Assembly (NCBI GenBank): GCA_018873245.2
Contig: JAEMBT020000005.1
Location: 414,001 to 478,000, forward strand
DNA: 64,000 bases
Source of the DNA: Archegozetes longisetosus
Taxonomy: Eukaryota > Arthropoda > Arachnida > Sarcoptiformes > Trhypochthoniidae
Direction of reading: 5' to 3'
The position numbers and the translations under genes are program-made. Under the pieces are notes generated by a model. That model saw only the letters and a program-made list of their open reading frames with translations, was not told the DNA's origin and ran no database searches. Shown here one piece after another: positions 34,121 through 44,989 of this stretch (position 1 is the stretch's first letter; the number at the start of each line of letters is the position of its first letter).

Positions 34121-35784
34121 CAGAGGAACTCTGGCTAGTTATGCTTTGGCAGCAGTTTATGGCAGTCTCGCTTCCTTTAGCACAATCGTTCAAATATTTA
34201 AGCGAAGGCAAACTTTTTTCCACGTTAAGAACAGACCTGAGCCGCCCAACTGTTTGACAGATAAAAAATTGGGAGAACACAGTTTTGTTCAATTAAAAGT
34301 AACTTTAATTCAGTACTTTATATGAACACTTATTGACTGATAATTTTGACGAATCATTTCAGTTTGAATCTTTTTTTTTTGAATACTTTTTCTTTTGACT
34401 ATCAAAGAACTTAAAGCTTCATTACGTGTCGAATGGAGATAAAAATAAGCCGTTAATGCTATTTCTTCATGGATTTCCTGAAGTTTGGTACTCGTGGAGA
34501 CACCAGTTATCGGAGTTTGGTCAAAATTATTTTGCAGTCGCTATCGATATGAGAGGCTACGGAGACTCAGAAAAGCCGAAAGGTATGTTTTAGTTGTCGT
34601 TTAAACTTTAAACTTAAGTTTTGCTTTATTAATTAAGAAGAAGGAAACAAAGCAGTAATTAATTGTTGTCTGTTTCTCTTTTATTTTTTGACTGAACAAC
34701 CTTTCCTCATTGAAAGGGTTTGCCTCCAGTTAGTTGTACCCAAAATATTGTTGTAGATTACGTTCATAATTAAAGTTGAAGCCTGCCTATATCTATACTA
34801 AGTTAGGACTTGCACGCTCTTAAACTGATCAATTGTTTTTCTGCATAGAAATGTCAATTTTGCTATTAAATTTTTTATAATGTTAGCTTAAAATTTGATA
34901 TCAATGTTTAAGCACAAATTTGAAAAGTTCAACACTAGAACTACAATTTGAAGTGGAAGCTGTAGTTTTAAAGTCAGATTAATTTTTTCATTACTAAAGG
35001 TGTCGCTAATTATTCAGTGGATAAATTGGTGAACGATGTAAAGGATGTCGTAGAAGCTTTAGGGAAAGATAAATGTATTCTAGTGGCTCATGATTGGGGA
35101 GGACTCGTTGGATGGTTCGCAGCAGCACAATATCCAGAATTAGTCGAGAAGTTAATTATATTAAATGCTCCACATTGGAAATATTTCATAAAATTAATCC
35201 AATCTAGCTGGAAACAGTTCTTCATGTCATGGTATCTAATGTCGTTTTAGTTTTCAAACTGAAAAAGTTGAGAACAACAAAAATATTCATAGTCTCTTCT
35301 GCAATGCATTGTTTGAAGTGAACTGTACTTTTAGATAATAACTTGTATTCTATGTTTTCCTAATAGGTATGTATTTTTCTTCAATCTGCCGTTTCTGCCT
35401 GAATTGAGATTTAGAAGCAATGACCTCCGAGTCTTCGACATACTTTTTAAGGGAGTAGCGTCCAATGAAGAAATTGAAGCTTACAAATACTATTATAGTA
35501 AAACTGGTTCCTTAACTGGTCCGATCAATTATTACCGCGCTATACAGAGAGGTTATAGCTATGATTTTGTGGAAAGAGTTCAGTCGAAGAGAATCACTTC
35601 CCCAACTTTAGTGATTTGGGGTAAGAATGACATGGCTTTGTCGTCATCTTTGGCTCACGATAGCTGTAAAGCTTGCGATCATTATAGCATTAAAATGATT
35701 GACGATTGCTCTCATTGGACGCCTTTTGATAAACCAGATTTAGTTAATAAGTATATGAAAGAATTTTTGAATAAAACAAACTAA
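34083..35784 (+). CDS. EPHX4: Epoxide hydrolase, EPHX4 type
   Basis: An alpha/beta-hydrolase that opens epoxides, close to EPHX3/EPHX4. Exons are 34083-34298, 34408-34582, 35000-35231 and 35367-35784, giving 346 aa; phases agree. A hydrophobic N-terminal segment (GTLASYALAAVYGSLASF) is a likely membrane anchor in the endoplasmic reticulum, as in the vertebrate enzymes. Landmarks are HGFPEVW with the oxyanion motif at 93-96, MRGYGDSEKP, the nucleophile motif VAHDWGG with Asp162, GPINYYR (cap tyrosines), the charge-relay acid in WGKNDMAL (Asp296) and DCSHWT with His324. The full catalytic triad is present, so it should be active. Likely substrates are lipid epoxides, including juvenile-hormone-like compounds or dietary toxins, but the sequence does not decide. 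Confidence 0.95.
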
Positions 35785-36080
35785 ATGTTTGTTATATTTT
35801 TCATTATTTTATTAATTCAAATACAAGTTTATAAAAATTTCACATTGAATGTGATCACAAAACTTGAAATAAATGGTTGATATCGAAAAGCTTATTTGAT
35901 TACAAAAGTAAAAGTTTCGATTTTCGAACCCTTCACTATAATTATTCCTAATTAATTTAGCGATGAAAGCAGTTCATGCAAAGCAAAGCAATCTTGCGGT
36001 CTAATCTAATTGTTAAGCTTATAATTTTGGGTAAAATATGCTAAGATAGTAGGAATAACTTTGGAATTGCAGCCAAAATG

Positions 36081-39000
36081 TTATTTGCAAGGATTTTGTC
36101 GATACCCAATGTGAAAACCTCTGGCATTTTTAGCATTATTTGAAACAAATCTGATTTGAAACGGTCCTGGAGTCGAATCTGTCATTACTGTTCGATGAAC
36201 TGAACTGGTATTCCCAAAAATGCCAGCTTGTCTATTAGTTAGTCTTAAGAGACCATTTTCTGCCACCTCTGAATTATCAGCGTTCAATTTTCCTACGCCT
36301 GAACACAATCTCATGCCACCGATTACGATAAAGTCATCCCTACACTCGGCTACGACTGGCCACTGAGCTGAAAATCCTGATATCTGCTCAGCACCTGATC
36401 CAATAGCAAATGGAAGTGTTCCGTCGGCATCAGATGATAGCTCATAAGTAATTGAACAAAATCCAGGCTCTTTTTTGACGCACATCATGTAATCGACATC
36501 ATTGGGATAGCCTTCGTTTCTCTCGTTATTAACATCATCCTCGTTGTAATCATAATTAAAACTTTTGATTATACCATGAGTTCCCGTATAATATTGTAAA
36601 CAGTGCGGTGGAGCTACGGATTCAAAATTTATTCAAATAATTAGTTTATACAAATGAGAAGATGGCTCACGAAGCGCAGTGCACCTATTCGTTGTTTCTT
36701 TTTTAGCAGTCAATCAAAAACTTAGTCAATTCTAATGACTAAAAGTTTTTTGTTAATTAAGTTGATTTCAAATAATGGTAAAAAAGTTTGGAAGTATTTC
36801 AAATTTTCATTGTTGTGCGTGCGTTCAAATTGATTATTCAGAAAAATTTGATCGTTCAAGAATTAGATATTAAACTGAATAATGCTTCAGTAATAAAAAT
36901 TATTTAAGAACTGATTCAACAGAAAACGATTGATATAAACAAAATGCCAACTGAGACGCAAGGCTTAAAGCAACATGAAAAGAATACTGAATCAGAAAAA
37001 TGTAAGGTTAATCATTTGATCGAAAAGAGAAATATTGTCGAAAATAAAAGAATAGAGAACTGGAAGAGAGAAATCAAAGATATTAAAGATAGCGAAAGCA
37101 TTGAAAAAGTTGACAGTGAAGAGAATCTGATCAGAAAAGGGTTTATAATAGCGAAAAGTAAAGTGATTGGCAGCGGTCCTTATTTTGAAGTATTCAAAGC
37201 GAGATGTAGTGAAGACGTGCGACAGTTAGCGGTCAAAGTGATTGTTCTCAATAAAACGCCACAAAATATAAAAAGTTGCTTCGAGAAGAGAAGAACTAAG
37301 ATAATGACTTATTTGAGACACAATAATTTAGTCAGAGTTTATAAACTGTTTCAAACGCCTCAAAATATTTATCTGTTTATGGATTTCGCGGAAAACAAAA
37401 CAATACATCAATTCGTGACAAAAGAAGGGCCTGTTGATAATGAAAGAGCGAACAAATGGGCTAAAGAAGTAGCTAATGGTTTGCAATATCTTCATTGGCA
37501 TGGAATCGCTCACAGGTTTATTATGGCAGAAAATATTTTGCTAGATATGGACGACATCGCGAAACTGACCGCTTTTGAACAGTTCGCAGAATATTGTGAT
37601 CCAAAGTCAGGAGAAGTCATGAAACTTAAAGAAAAGTATAGACCAGCACAACATTTAGCGCCTGAAGCGCTTTCCGGTCAACCACACAATCCATTAACAG
37701 CCGATGTCTGGAGTTTGGGAGTTTTAATATTTTTTATGCTAACAGGAAGATATCCGCTCAATGTTCACACAAATTGGCAAAATTTGAAGAATGAATCAGA
37801 GAAGAAGAAGTGGAATGAAGAAAAGAAAATTAATAAAGATTGTAGTGAACTATTGGTTAATATATTGAATACTGATGTCGATAAAAGATCAACTATCGAT
37901 GAAGTTTTGGATCACAAATGGTTTCAAAGCGAACAAAGCAGTACTGAAACCAAAGGCACGAAAGAACAGAAAAAGCTTGAGAAGAGTGGTGATTGACTTA
38001 TCAACAGAAGTGATTTTTCGAAATGTTGGAAACTTCTAAACTATATTTTGATAGTGTTTGCGATCATTTTATAATAGAATTATTTAATTAAAGAACTAAT
38101 TAAATGATTATATTTTTTTCGTGAAGTGATATATCAACTATTTATCTATGATTATCTATAAAATGAGAACTTATTCATGAAACCAAAAATAAGGCGTGCC
38201 CAAGCCAAATTCAAATGTGCTATCAATTTGGTTTAATGATTCCCATTGAATATTAAATATTGAAGTTGAAACTTTGAATCAAATTAACTCTATAATTTCA
38301 AACCATATTAAAAATGTAATTGCATTTAAATGTGAGCTAACCTGAATTTTCTGAATGGCAAGGTATTTGACTGATGAGTATATCGAAGCGCCTCTGATAT
38401 GAGCCCAACATCATTATGTGAAAACTTACCACTCCTGACTCATCGACACCAATATAATCTGTAATAGTCATGAATATTAAAAACAATTTTCTAAAGCTTA
38501 AAATATATATCTAGACATTGTATTATACAATTGAATGACTTTGACATAGAATTGATTAATTCTAAAAACCGGGCATAAGCAATATTAATATAACACTGTA
38601 CATTTTCATTTGAATGTGTTGACCCGGTTTGCCAGTAAATCTTACATATGAAATATGATTTTTGACTTACTTTAACAATGAATTATGATATCGTATGTTT
38701 TTAAAACTATTCAATCACTTACAGTGTTGACCATTGTTAAGGCCACAGATTTTCGGCACAATATGGTTCTCATTTTGTCCTGAAATGGTGAAAATATCTT
38801 GCGAACAGTTGCCTTCTACTGGTTTCGAGAGATCGAAAGTGCGAAAGTCAAGTCTAAACTGACAAATGTTTCGTTGAATTTTTCCGATTTTCGTTCTGCA
38901 GATACGCGCCCTATCATAAGGTTCTGGAAAACCAGGACTTCGGAAGTAAACAAATTTTTCTGCGGCCGTCTCACCACAAGTGACATCGAAGAGACAACAA

Positions 39001-40207
39001 ACAGCACCGTTTGATTTAGCATTACTCGAGTCGGCATCACATCTACCCATTGGCATTCCTCCGCGGTGTACGCATTCAGACGCATCATAACACGTTCCTT
39101 TACGGCCATCCGGTGCTGTGCACACATCCGTTTCTATTATGCCACTATTGATCGCATTATTGGAATTGGCTGAATTGGCTTCTGCCACGTATACCCCTTC
39201 CTGTCTACTACCAGAAACCGATGAAGAACTTGGATTGAAATAATAAGTGGCTGCTACTAACGGACTTTTGCCATTGTTTCCATTTGAGAACATACTCGCT
39301 ACGTGTTAGGAAAATAATTTAATTTACACTCAACTTTTCATAATTTGCTTCATTAGCAAAACCATAAAAACTAATTTTTTGTATTCTACAGACAAAAATG
39401 GCTGCTTTTATTTAGTCTTCAATACTCGTTCTATCCTCGATAAAAAATAACTTTTACTGTTGAAGAACATTTATAAATGAGACAAATATATTTGCCAGCA
39501 TTAATGTTATACAAATCTAGTAGTTTGCACGAGTTGTTATCATTCAAATTAAAGGTGTTTTCATGCTACGTTAAGCTTAAAAATAGTTGAGCTGAAGATC
39601 CTCAAATTAATAGAAAATAACTCAGATAGAATCATTTTATTTATATATTTATTTTTGTCATCGTTGTATAGGAAGAAATAACATCTATGTTAAATTTCTT
39701 TATATGATCTAAGTCTAAACAATCAAAACTGATTGTAGAAGACTTGCCAAATTCTTTAAGCCTTGTTCATCGTTTAAAAGCTTTTGCTTTTAAGCGCAGA
39801 TTGTTCAAAATTGATTTCAAATTCAAATTAAAAATCCTAATCGTAGTCTAATTGGCTCGACCTTATTGTGATACTAGTAGTATTTTTTAATGAAATTGAA
39901 TTGCAATAAGTTCGAAGCATAAAACTGAAAAGATAGTTGGATGTATAAACATTATTTCTAAATGAATACATATAACCAGTATAATAAAATACTTGATTCA
40001 AATTTGACTCTTAAATAAATTCTTTCAAAAAGAGTCTAAGTAGTGAAGCCTTAAAGATATCTTAGGCAACTTACCAAGAGGTACGAGTGGAGGGCTTCCT
40101 GATTCAACTCCACGTTCAAGAAATCCACGCGCTATTGACAGTAAGAACTGATCACATATCAGAAGAACACTAATTATAGTACAATGTATCAACTCTTTCA
40201 TATTCAT
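36081..40207 (-). CDS. Secreted CUB-domain protein, arthropod family
   Basis: Exons are 40207-40075, 39298-38723, 38458-38342 and 36613-36081, giving 452 aa with consistent phases. The N-terminus is a signal peptide (IISVLLICDQFLLSIARG). A Cys-rich segment follows at about 104-146 (CTAPDGRKGTCYDASEC, then CDAD and VCC), like those preceding CUB domains in a family common in insects, crustaceans and arachnids. The CUB region starts about residue 152 (CGETAAEKFVYFRSPGFPEP, CQFRLDF, CGLNNGQH). The second half has CHSENSAPPHCLQYYTGTHG, FCSITYELSS and ends HIGYRQNPCK, also family features. No protease domain is present. It probably works outside cells in protein binding. The 1728-bp last intron contains a kinase-like gene on the other strand. 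Confidence 0.88.
36944..37996 (+). CDS. Intronless TSSK-like pseudokinase nested in an intron
   Basis: A 350-aa protein with a protein-kinase fold at about 66-335, most like testis-specific serine kinases (IMTYLRHNNLVRVYKLFQT, VANGLQYLHWHGIAH). The N-terminal 65 residues are Lys/Glu-rich, probably helical. Retained: glycine loop IGSGPYFEV (75-83), the ATP-site Lys98 (LAVKV), the Asn in ENILL, APE (239-241) and DVWSLG. Lost: the alpha-C Glu is Arg (KRRTKIM), HRD is HRF (Phe192) and DFG is AFE (210-212). With both catalytic Asp residues missing it should not phosphorylate. The frame is open from end to end, so it appears maintained. Lack of introns and its position inside an opposite-strand intron suggest a retroposed copy. 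Scaffold or regulatory function in the male germ line is inferred from the family. Confidence 0.9.
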   Translation: MPTETQGLKQHEKNTESEKCKVNHLIEKRNIVENKRIENWKREIKDIKDSESIEKVDSEENLIRKGFIIAKSKVIGSGPYFEVFKARCSEDVRQLAVKVIVLNKTPQNIKSCFEKRRTKIMTYLRHNNLVRVYKLFQTPQNIYLFMDFAENKTIHQFVTKEGPVDNERANKWAKEVANGLQYLHWHGIAHRFIMAENILLDMDDIAKLTAFEQFAEYCDPKSGEVMKLKEKYRPAQHLAPEALSGQPHNPLTADVWSLGVLIFFMLTGRYPLNVHTNWQNLKNESEKKKWNEEKKINKDCSELLVNILNTDVDKRSTIDEVLDHKWFQSEQSSTETKGTKEQKKLEKSGD

Positions 40208-40432
40208 TTTGAAATTGTATAAACGATTTTCAATGTTAGGTAGAAAATCAATAAATAAAATAATTAAACCCTATCGCAAATCTTTTATATACTCCGATAA
40301 ACCAAAAGCTAATAATTGAAACAATTGATGAGAACATTCACTTATAGGCGAACTTCCTATCGAATCACTGATAGCCAGCTTGACTCGTAAACTGTATTGA
40401 TCTATCAGTCGTTTGGCTTTTAATATTGACCC

Positions 40433-40958
40433 TTAACTATCGTTTTGAATGAATTGGTGGATGTGAGTGAACTTTTGATGGGGCAGCCGGTGAAGTGTCC
40501 ACCAGCGGCGTAGGTGACTTTTGCCTAAAAATGAATAATTATAAGTTTGCTTACCAGCCTGTACCCGAGTCATAGTTATAACAATAATAAGGTTCTGACT
40601 GTTGATTTTACTTTTCTTGATCTCAGAATATTTTTGATTATTATGAGCGGCTTCAAATATGAATTGTAACATTTCAAACGAATTAGATTATTAAACTATT
40701 ATCTAGGTAAGTTATCTTTCAAATTCTTCTTTGCCTGAATATAATATCAAGAGATCATCTTATGATTAACAAATTTGATTTAATCACTCCATCAATTTGA
40801 AACATCTCTTGAAGTTACTTCATCTAAAACTTAATCAGTAATAGAGTTAAAAATAAAAATATATTTAACTTTGAAGCTTTACTATATAAATTGAAATTAT
40901 ACTTACGCCGCTGTTCTTTTTCATCATAATTGAATGATCTCTTGTCCCTGTTTTTCAT
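40433..40958 (-). CDS. Possible small spliced gene, model uncertain
   Basis: Two segments look like exons. Minus-strand 40958-40907 reads MKNRDKRSFNYDEKEQR and ends in a strong donor (C|GTAAGT). Minus-strand 40524-40433 follows an acceptor (TTTTTAG) and is GC-richer than its surroundings. In the phase of the first segment it reads KSHLRRWWTLHRLPHQK to a stop; in another frame it reads QKSPTPLVDTSPAAPSK. A further segment between them (MLQFIFEAAHNNQKYSEIKK) ends at a GTAAGC donor. I cannot decide the model and recognise no family. Confidence 0.2.
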
Positions 40959-41595
40959 TATTGTTTGATTACAGGATGTACTGTATGTCCAAAACGACAA
41001 GAGACTAACCTAACCATCCATATAAATATAATAGTGTCAGCTTTTCAATATTTAGAAAATGCTTTATTAATAAATACAAATGGCAAAAATAAATATAATA
41101 TTTGACATTTTTAATGCAATTAATACCGTCTGCATTCAAGTTATGCATTAAACTAATTCAGGCATTAAAACTATTTGTATTCAAATTTTTTATGTAAAAA
41201 ATGTTTTTCAATTAATGTCTGATGTGGGACTAAAATTCTAATGAGTAGAGCACTAACAGAGACAACATTTTTCTAGATTCTAACTTTGACCAAACGCTTA
41301 AATTGCCAAACATTATTATAGAATTTGACTTAAGAATCCTTAGATTGCATTTGTTGAGTATTGATTAAGGCATTGCGATTCACGTTCAACGATATGTTTG
41401 ATTATTGTCTTCAAAATACTGATTACTCTTGTAATAATAGATATTTGCAACCAATGCATTTTCCAAGTGAACAATGTTTCATTGATTATTGAACCCAAAC
41501 TTGGACTTAAACAAAAACTCCAAAGCTTATAACACTTTGAGATGATATTTACGAGTTTCTGAAATTTGATTGAATTTCGTAATATTAGAGACTAG

Positions 41596-41680
41596 CTCAG
41601 CTTCAGCTCAGTGGTACAGTACACAACTTGTGAGCTCATCAAATCAGATTAGCTTAGCTCAGCTCAAGCTTAGAGTAATC
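41596..41680 (+). repeat. Possible tRNA-derived SINE fragment
   Basis: The stretch CAGCTCAGTGGTACAG resembles the A box of a tRNA promoter (TRGCNNAGYNGG). A B-box match downstream is poor, and the region is also made of repeated AGCTCA/GCTCAG words, so this may be a simple repeat. Confidence 0.15.
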
Positions 41681-42673
41681 CAGCTCTATAATATGTAATA
41701 TAATACGTACATATTTAAAACTAATATCAAAATTTCCTCCAATAATTTTTCATGTGACTTTCAAGTTATTCTGGTAATGAAAAATGGTTTTTCTAATAAG
41801 GAATCAAATTAAATGAAGATAAATACCAATAATTTAAGTGATTAATCATTAGAAAAATTTCTGAAGACTGATATACGTTAGTTTTGATCTTCAAATATAT
41901 TAAGTTACAAAAAAGTGAAGCTTCAATCAAAGTACCGCTTTTAGAAAAAAATATACTCAATACTATTCGAAGATATGGTTATTAATATTTATAACTGTGC
42001 AATAATAAAATATATCTATCGTACGAAATACTCTGAGAAATACCTAACTTATGGAAAAAGTTCATTTTGATGTGTTCAACAGTAATAGATCGCTTATATG
42101 AATGTAGGAAAGAGTAGTGTCACAAATACTAGAAATCACTGAATTACTCGACCGTAACATCACTTTACGCCTAATTACACCATAAGAGAGAACACACTTT
42201 GCATGAGAACTTAACTCCAGGTTTGGTCTCTACACTGAATCTCAATAATTTCAAAAACTAACTTGACTGAAACGATTTCCAATCATTATCTTATTTACTT
42301 AGATTTTATTTAGAAACAAAACTGATTTTTATTCAAATTAAGTTACGCTATAAATGTTTAATTGTAAAGATGTTTCTGAGAATAGGTTTGAGTGTATTGA
42401 GATTTAAAGGTCCTGCAGGTAAATTGTCAGTCAAATGGAGGGGACATCAAGATGAAAAGGAGGTTTTGTTCAGAGGGATTCTGCACAGATAAAAACTAAC
42501 CAATGAGGAGAAGGACTCCACTTTAAAATTGATGACATCCAAATTGGTCTCATTTGCTTATGACTAAACACTTGAGAAAAAGTTTTATCGATAAGTTTTT
42601 GAGAAATTTAGAAAAAGTTTTGCTCTCTATATTGCAAAGTCTATTTAGAGGCTTTCAAAAATTGAAATAAGTT

Positions 42674-44932
42674 ATGGAATATAACATAAATTCAGTCGGA
42701 ATTCAATATGATGGTTTTGTTAATTATAATCATCCCTATTATAATCTTGTTGCAAATCCTCACACTAGTGGCCAAACTCATTGCCTTCCTCCAAACCAAA
42801 CTTTGATTGAGTCAGTATTACCACCGATCATTCAAAATAGTTGTCAACAAAGAAGATTATGTTTTCATCGGCAACATTTGACAGCTAAGTTTTCATCAAT
42901 GCCTCCCTCATCAACTAAGTTACCTTCAACTTTCACTATCGATTCAATACTTGGTACTCAAAGGAGGGAAAACCCATCCGTTTCTTCGACAACTATTCCA
43001 TCAGAATCTAACACGAACAGAAATATTGATAGTAATGATAAAAAAGTACTCTACGACTGGTTGCGTTGCACTCGATACAAACCACCCAAAGTGAAAAGTA
43101 AGTAAAAACTTATAAGAAAAATCTCTTTCGTGGTTATTTGGTTTATTCTAAGTATAAATAATTAAATTTTTTGTAAAGAGAGTTCAAACACCACAGTTAA
43201 ACGAAAACCAGTAAATCGTGGTCCACGGATTCCGTTTACATCGCATCAAATCGCAGAACTCGAAGGCAAATTTCGCGACACCCATTATTTGAGCAGTTTA
43301 GAAGTCACTTATTTGGCTCAAAAGCTAAATCTGACCGATTCGAGAGTAAGACACTCTATTTTCTTAGTTCGATCTAATATCTCAAACCTTTAATCATAGT
43401 GTTGACAGCTCTAATAACCTTTAGGTTAATAATGATCCACACTTTGAAAATCTACTATGCTAACATTACATAGTATATCAAATCTTTCCAAAAAGTTTTT
43501 TCTATAAAAAATTATTTTTACCTTGGATTGCGTTCAAGATAAACTTGAATGCATACTTTAAAATGGTTTATATTGAGGGTTATCAAACGGTATAATTGAC
43601 ATAACTTAGCAGCTAAGACAAAATTAAGAAACCACGCAATCATTTATTAGACTATCAAATGATTTTCAAAGTTTGTTAAACTAACTTAAACCTAAATTAA
43701 ACTTAATATTCAGCTGAAGACTAGAAATTTGAGCACTTAAAAAATTATCACATAATTGAGTTTAAGTATCTGATAAGGATATTTGAAAATACTAACAAGT
43801 CAGTCAACTATTATACTACTAGTACATAAGAAAATATTTTTGAAGACAAGTTTCTGTCATTGCATTGTTATACTATTTGTAAAAGTGCACATCTGTTTGT
43901 GAAAGTTGTCGACCATTAATTGCTCACTTATTTGCAAATCCGTCTAAATTTTACTTTTAACAATATATTGAATCTTCTCATTGATTATATTGTGCGGCAC
44001 AGCATAAGCAAATTTTGAGCATCAAAACGAGCAGAACTAAGCTTTTAGTGGCATTCGTCGGAAAATAGGTGAATAGGTTTTCACCTAATTTTATGAATAG
44101 TTTAAACACAACAAAACATTAGTTCAGTTGTCTCTCATTTAGGGATTAAAGGGTTCGATAATGTGTGCGTCTCGTTTGAACCGATAGTTCACAAGCTTAA
44201 TAGACATGAAACCTATAAGTAGGATATGTGACAATAATATTCAACTGTTAGTTTTGGATTAACAGCTATTCTCTCGAGACAGGCGGCAGATTACTTGCTT
44301 TGTAGTTAAGCGGTTTATTATGACAACGGTTATGTCGGACAGGATATCAGTGGTTTAGACGCTTAAATCCTATTCCATATAAACTAGCAGTAAAAGTTGA
44401 TTAAATTCTGTTCGATATAGTATTCAAAAATAGAATATTATTTTTGCAACATTTCAAGTACGAGGAATCTTAGTATTGAATGATCGAAAAATATATTTAT
44501 GATGATAGTTAAATATATGAATACTAAATAGTTTGATTATCTATACGGGTTTCTCAACAGTAGTTTGAACAGCTTATATGAGTGTTTCGAGAATGGTGAA
44601 TTTAAGCGCATCTGTTTCAGTGGTGACCGCAATACTTTGAATCGGCTTTCATTCAAATTATGAATAAAAAGAAGAATTGTTGTGAAAGAGAAAAGAATCG
44701 TTAAACTCATACAACATTTCATATCATTATACAGATTCTGTATTGAATAAAAATTGGTTCGCTTGAACTCCAAATATTTTCAACAGAAAAATACATAACT
44801 GATGAATAGAGACATTTTAAAAGGGAGTCATAAGCGAGGCAAACAAAGTGAACATAATAGATGTGCATTATATTAATATCTTTGAATATGTAACTCACAA
44901 TTGTTCAATCAAGCATTCAATTTCAATCACAG

Positions 44933-44989
<57 letters not shown>

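Larger units (their letters stand above)
40208..42673. other. Intergenic region between CUB protein and homeobox gene
   Basis: Holds the CUB gene promoter and, at its end, the homeobox gene 5' region (a GC-richer tract around 42400-42520). A possible small minus-strand gene (40433-40958) and a tRNA-like sequence (41596-41680) are listed separately with low confidence. Confidence 0.45.

Noticed and set aside
38799-39127. Open frames on both strands inside the CUB exon
   Set aside because: They overlap an exon whose own frame carries conserved Cys motifs and consistent splice phases.
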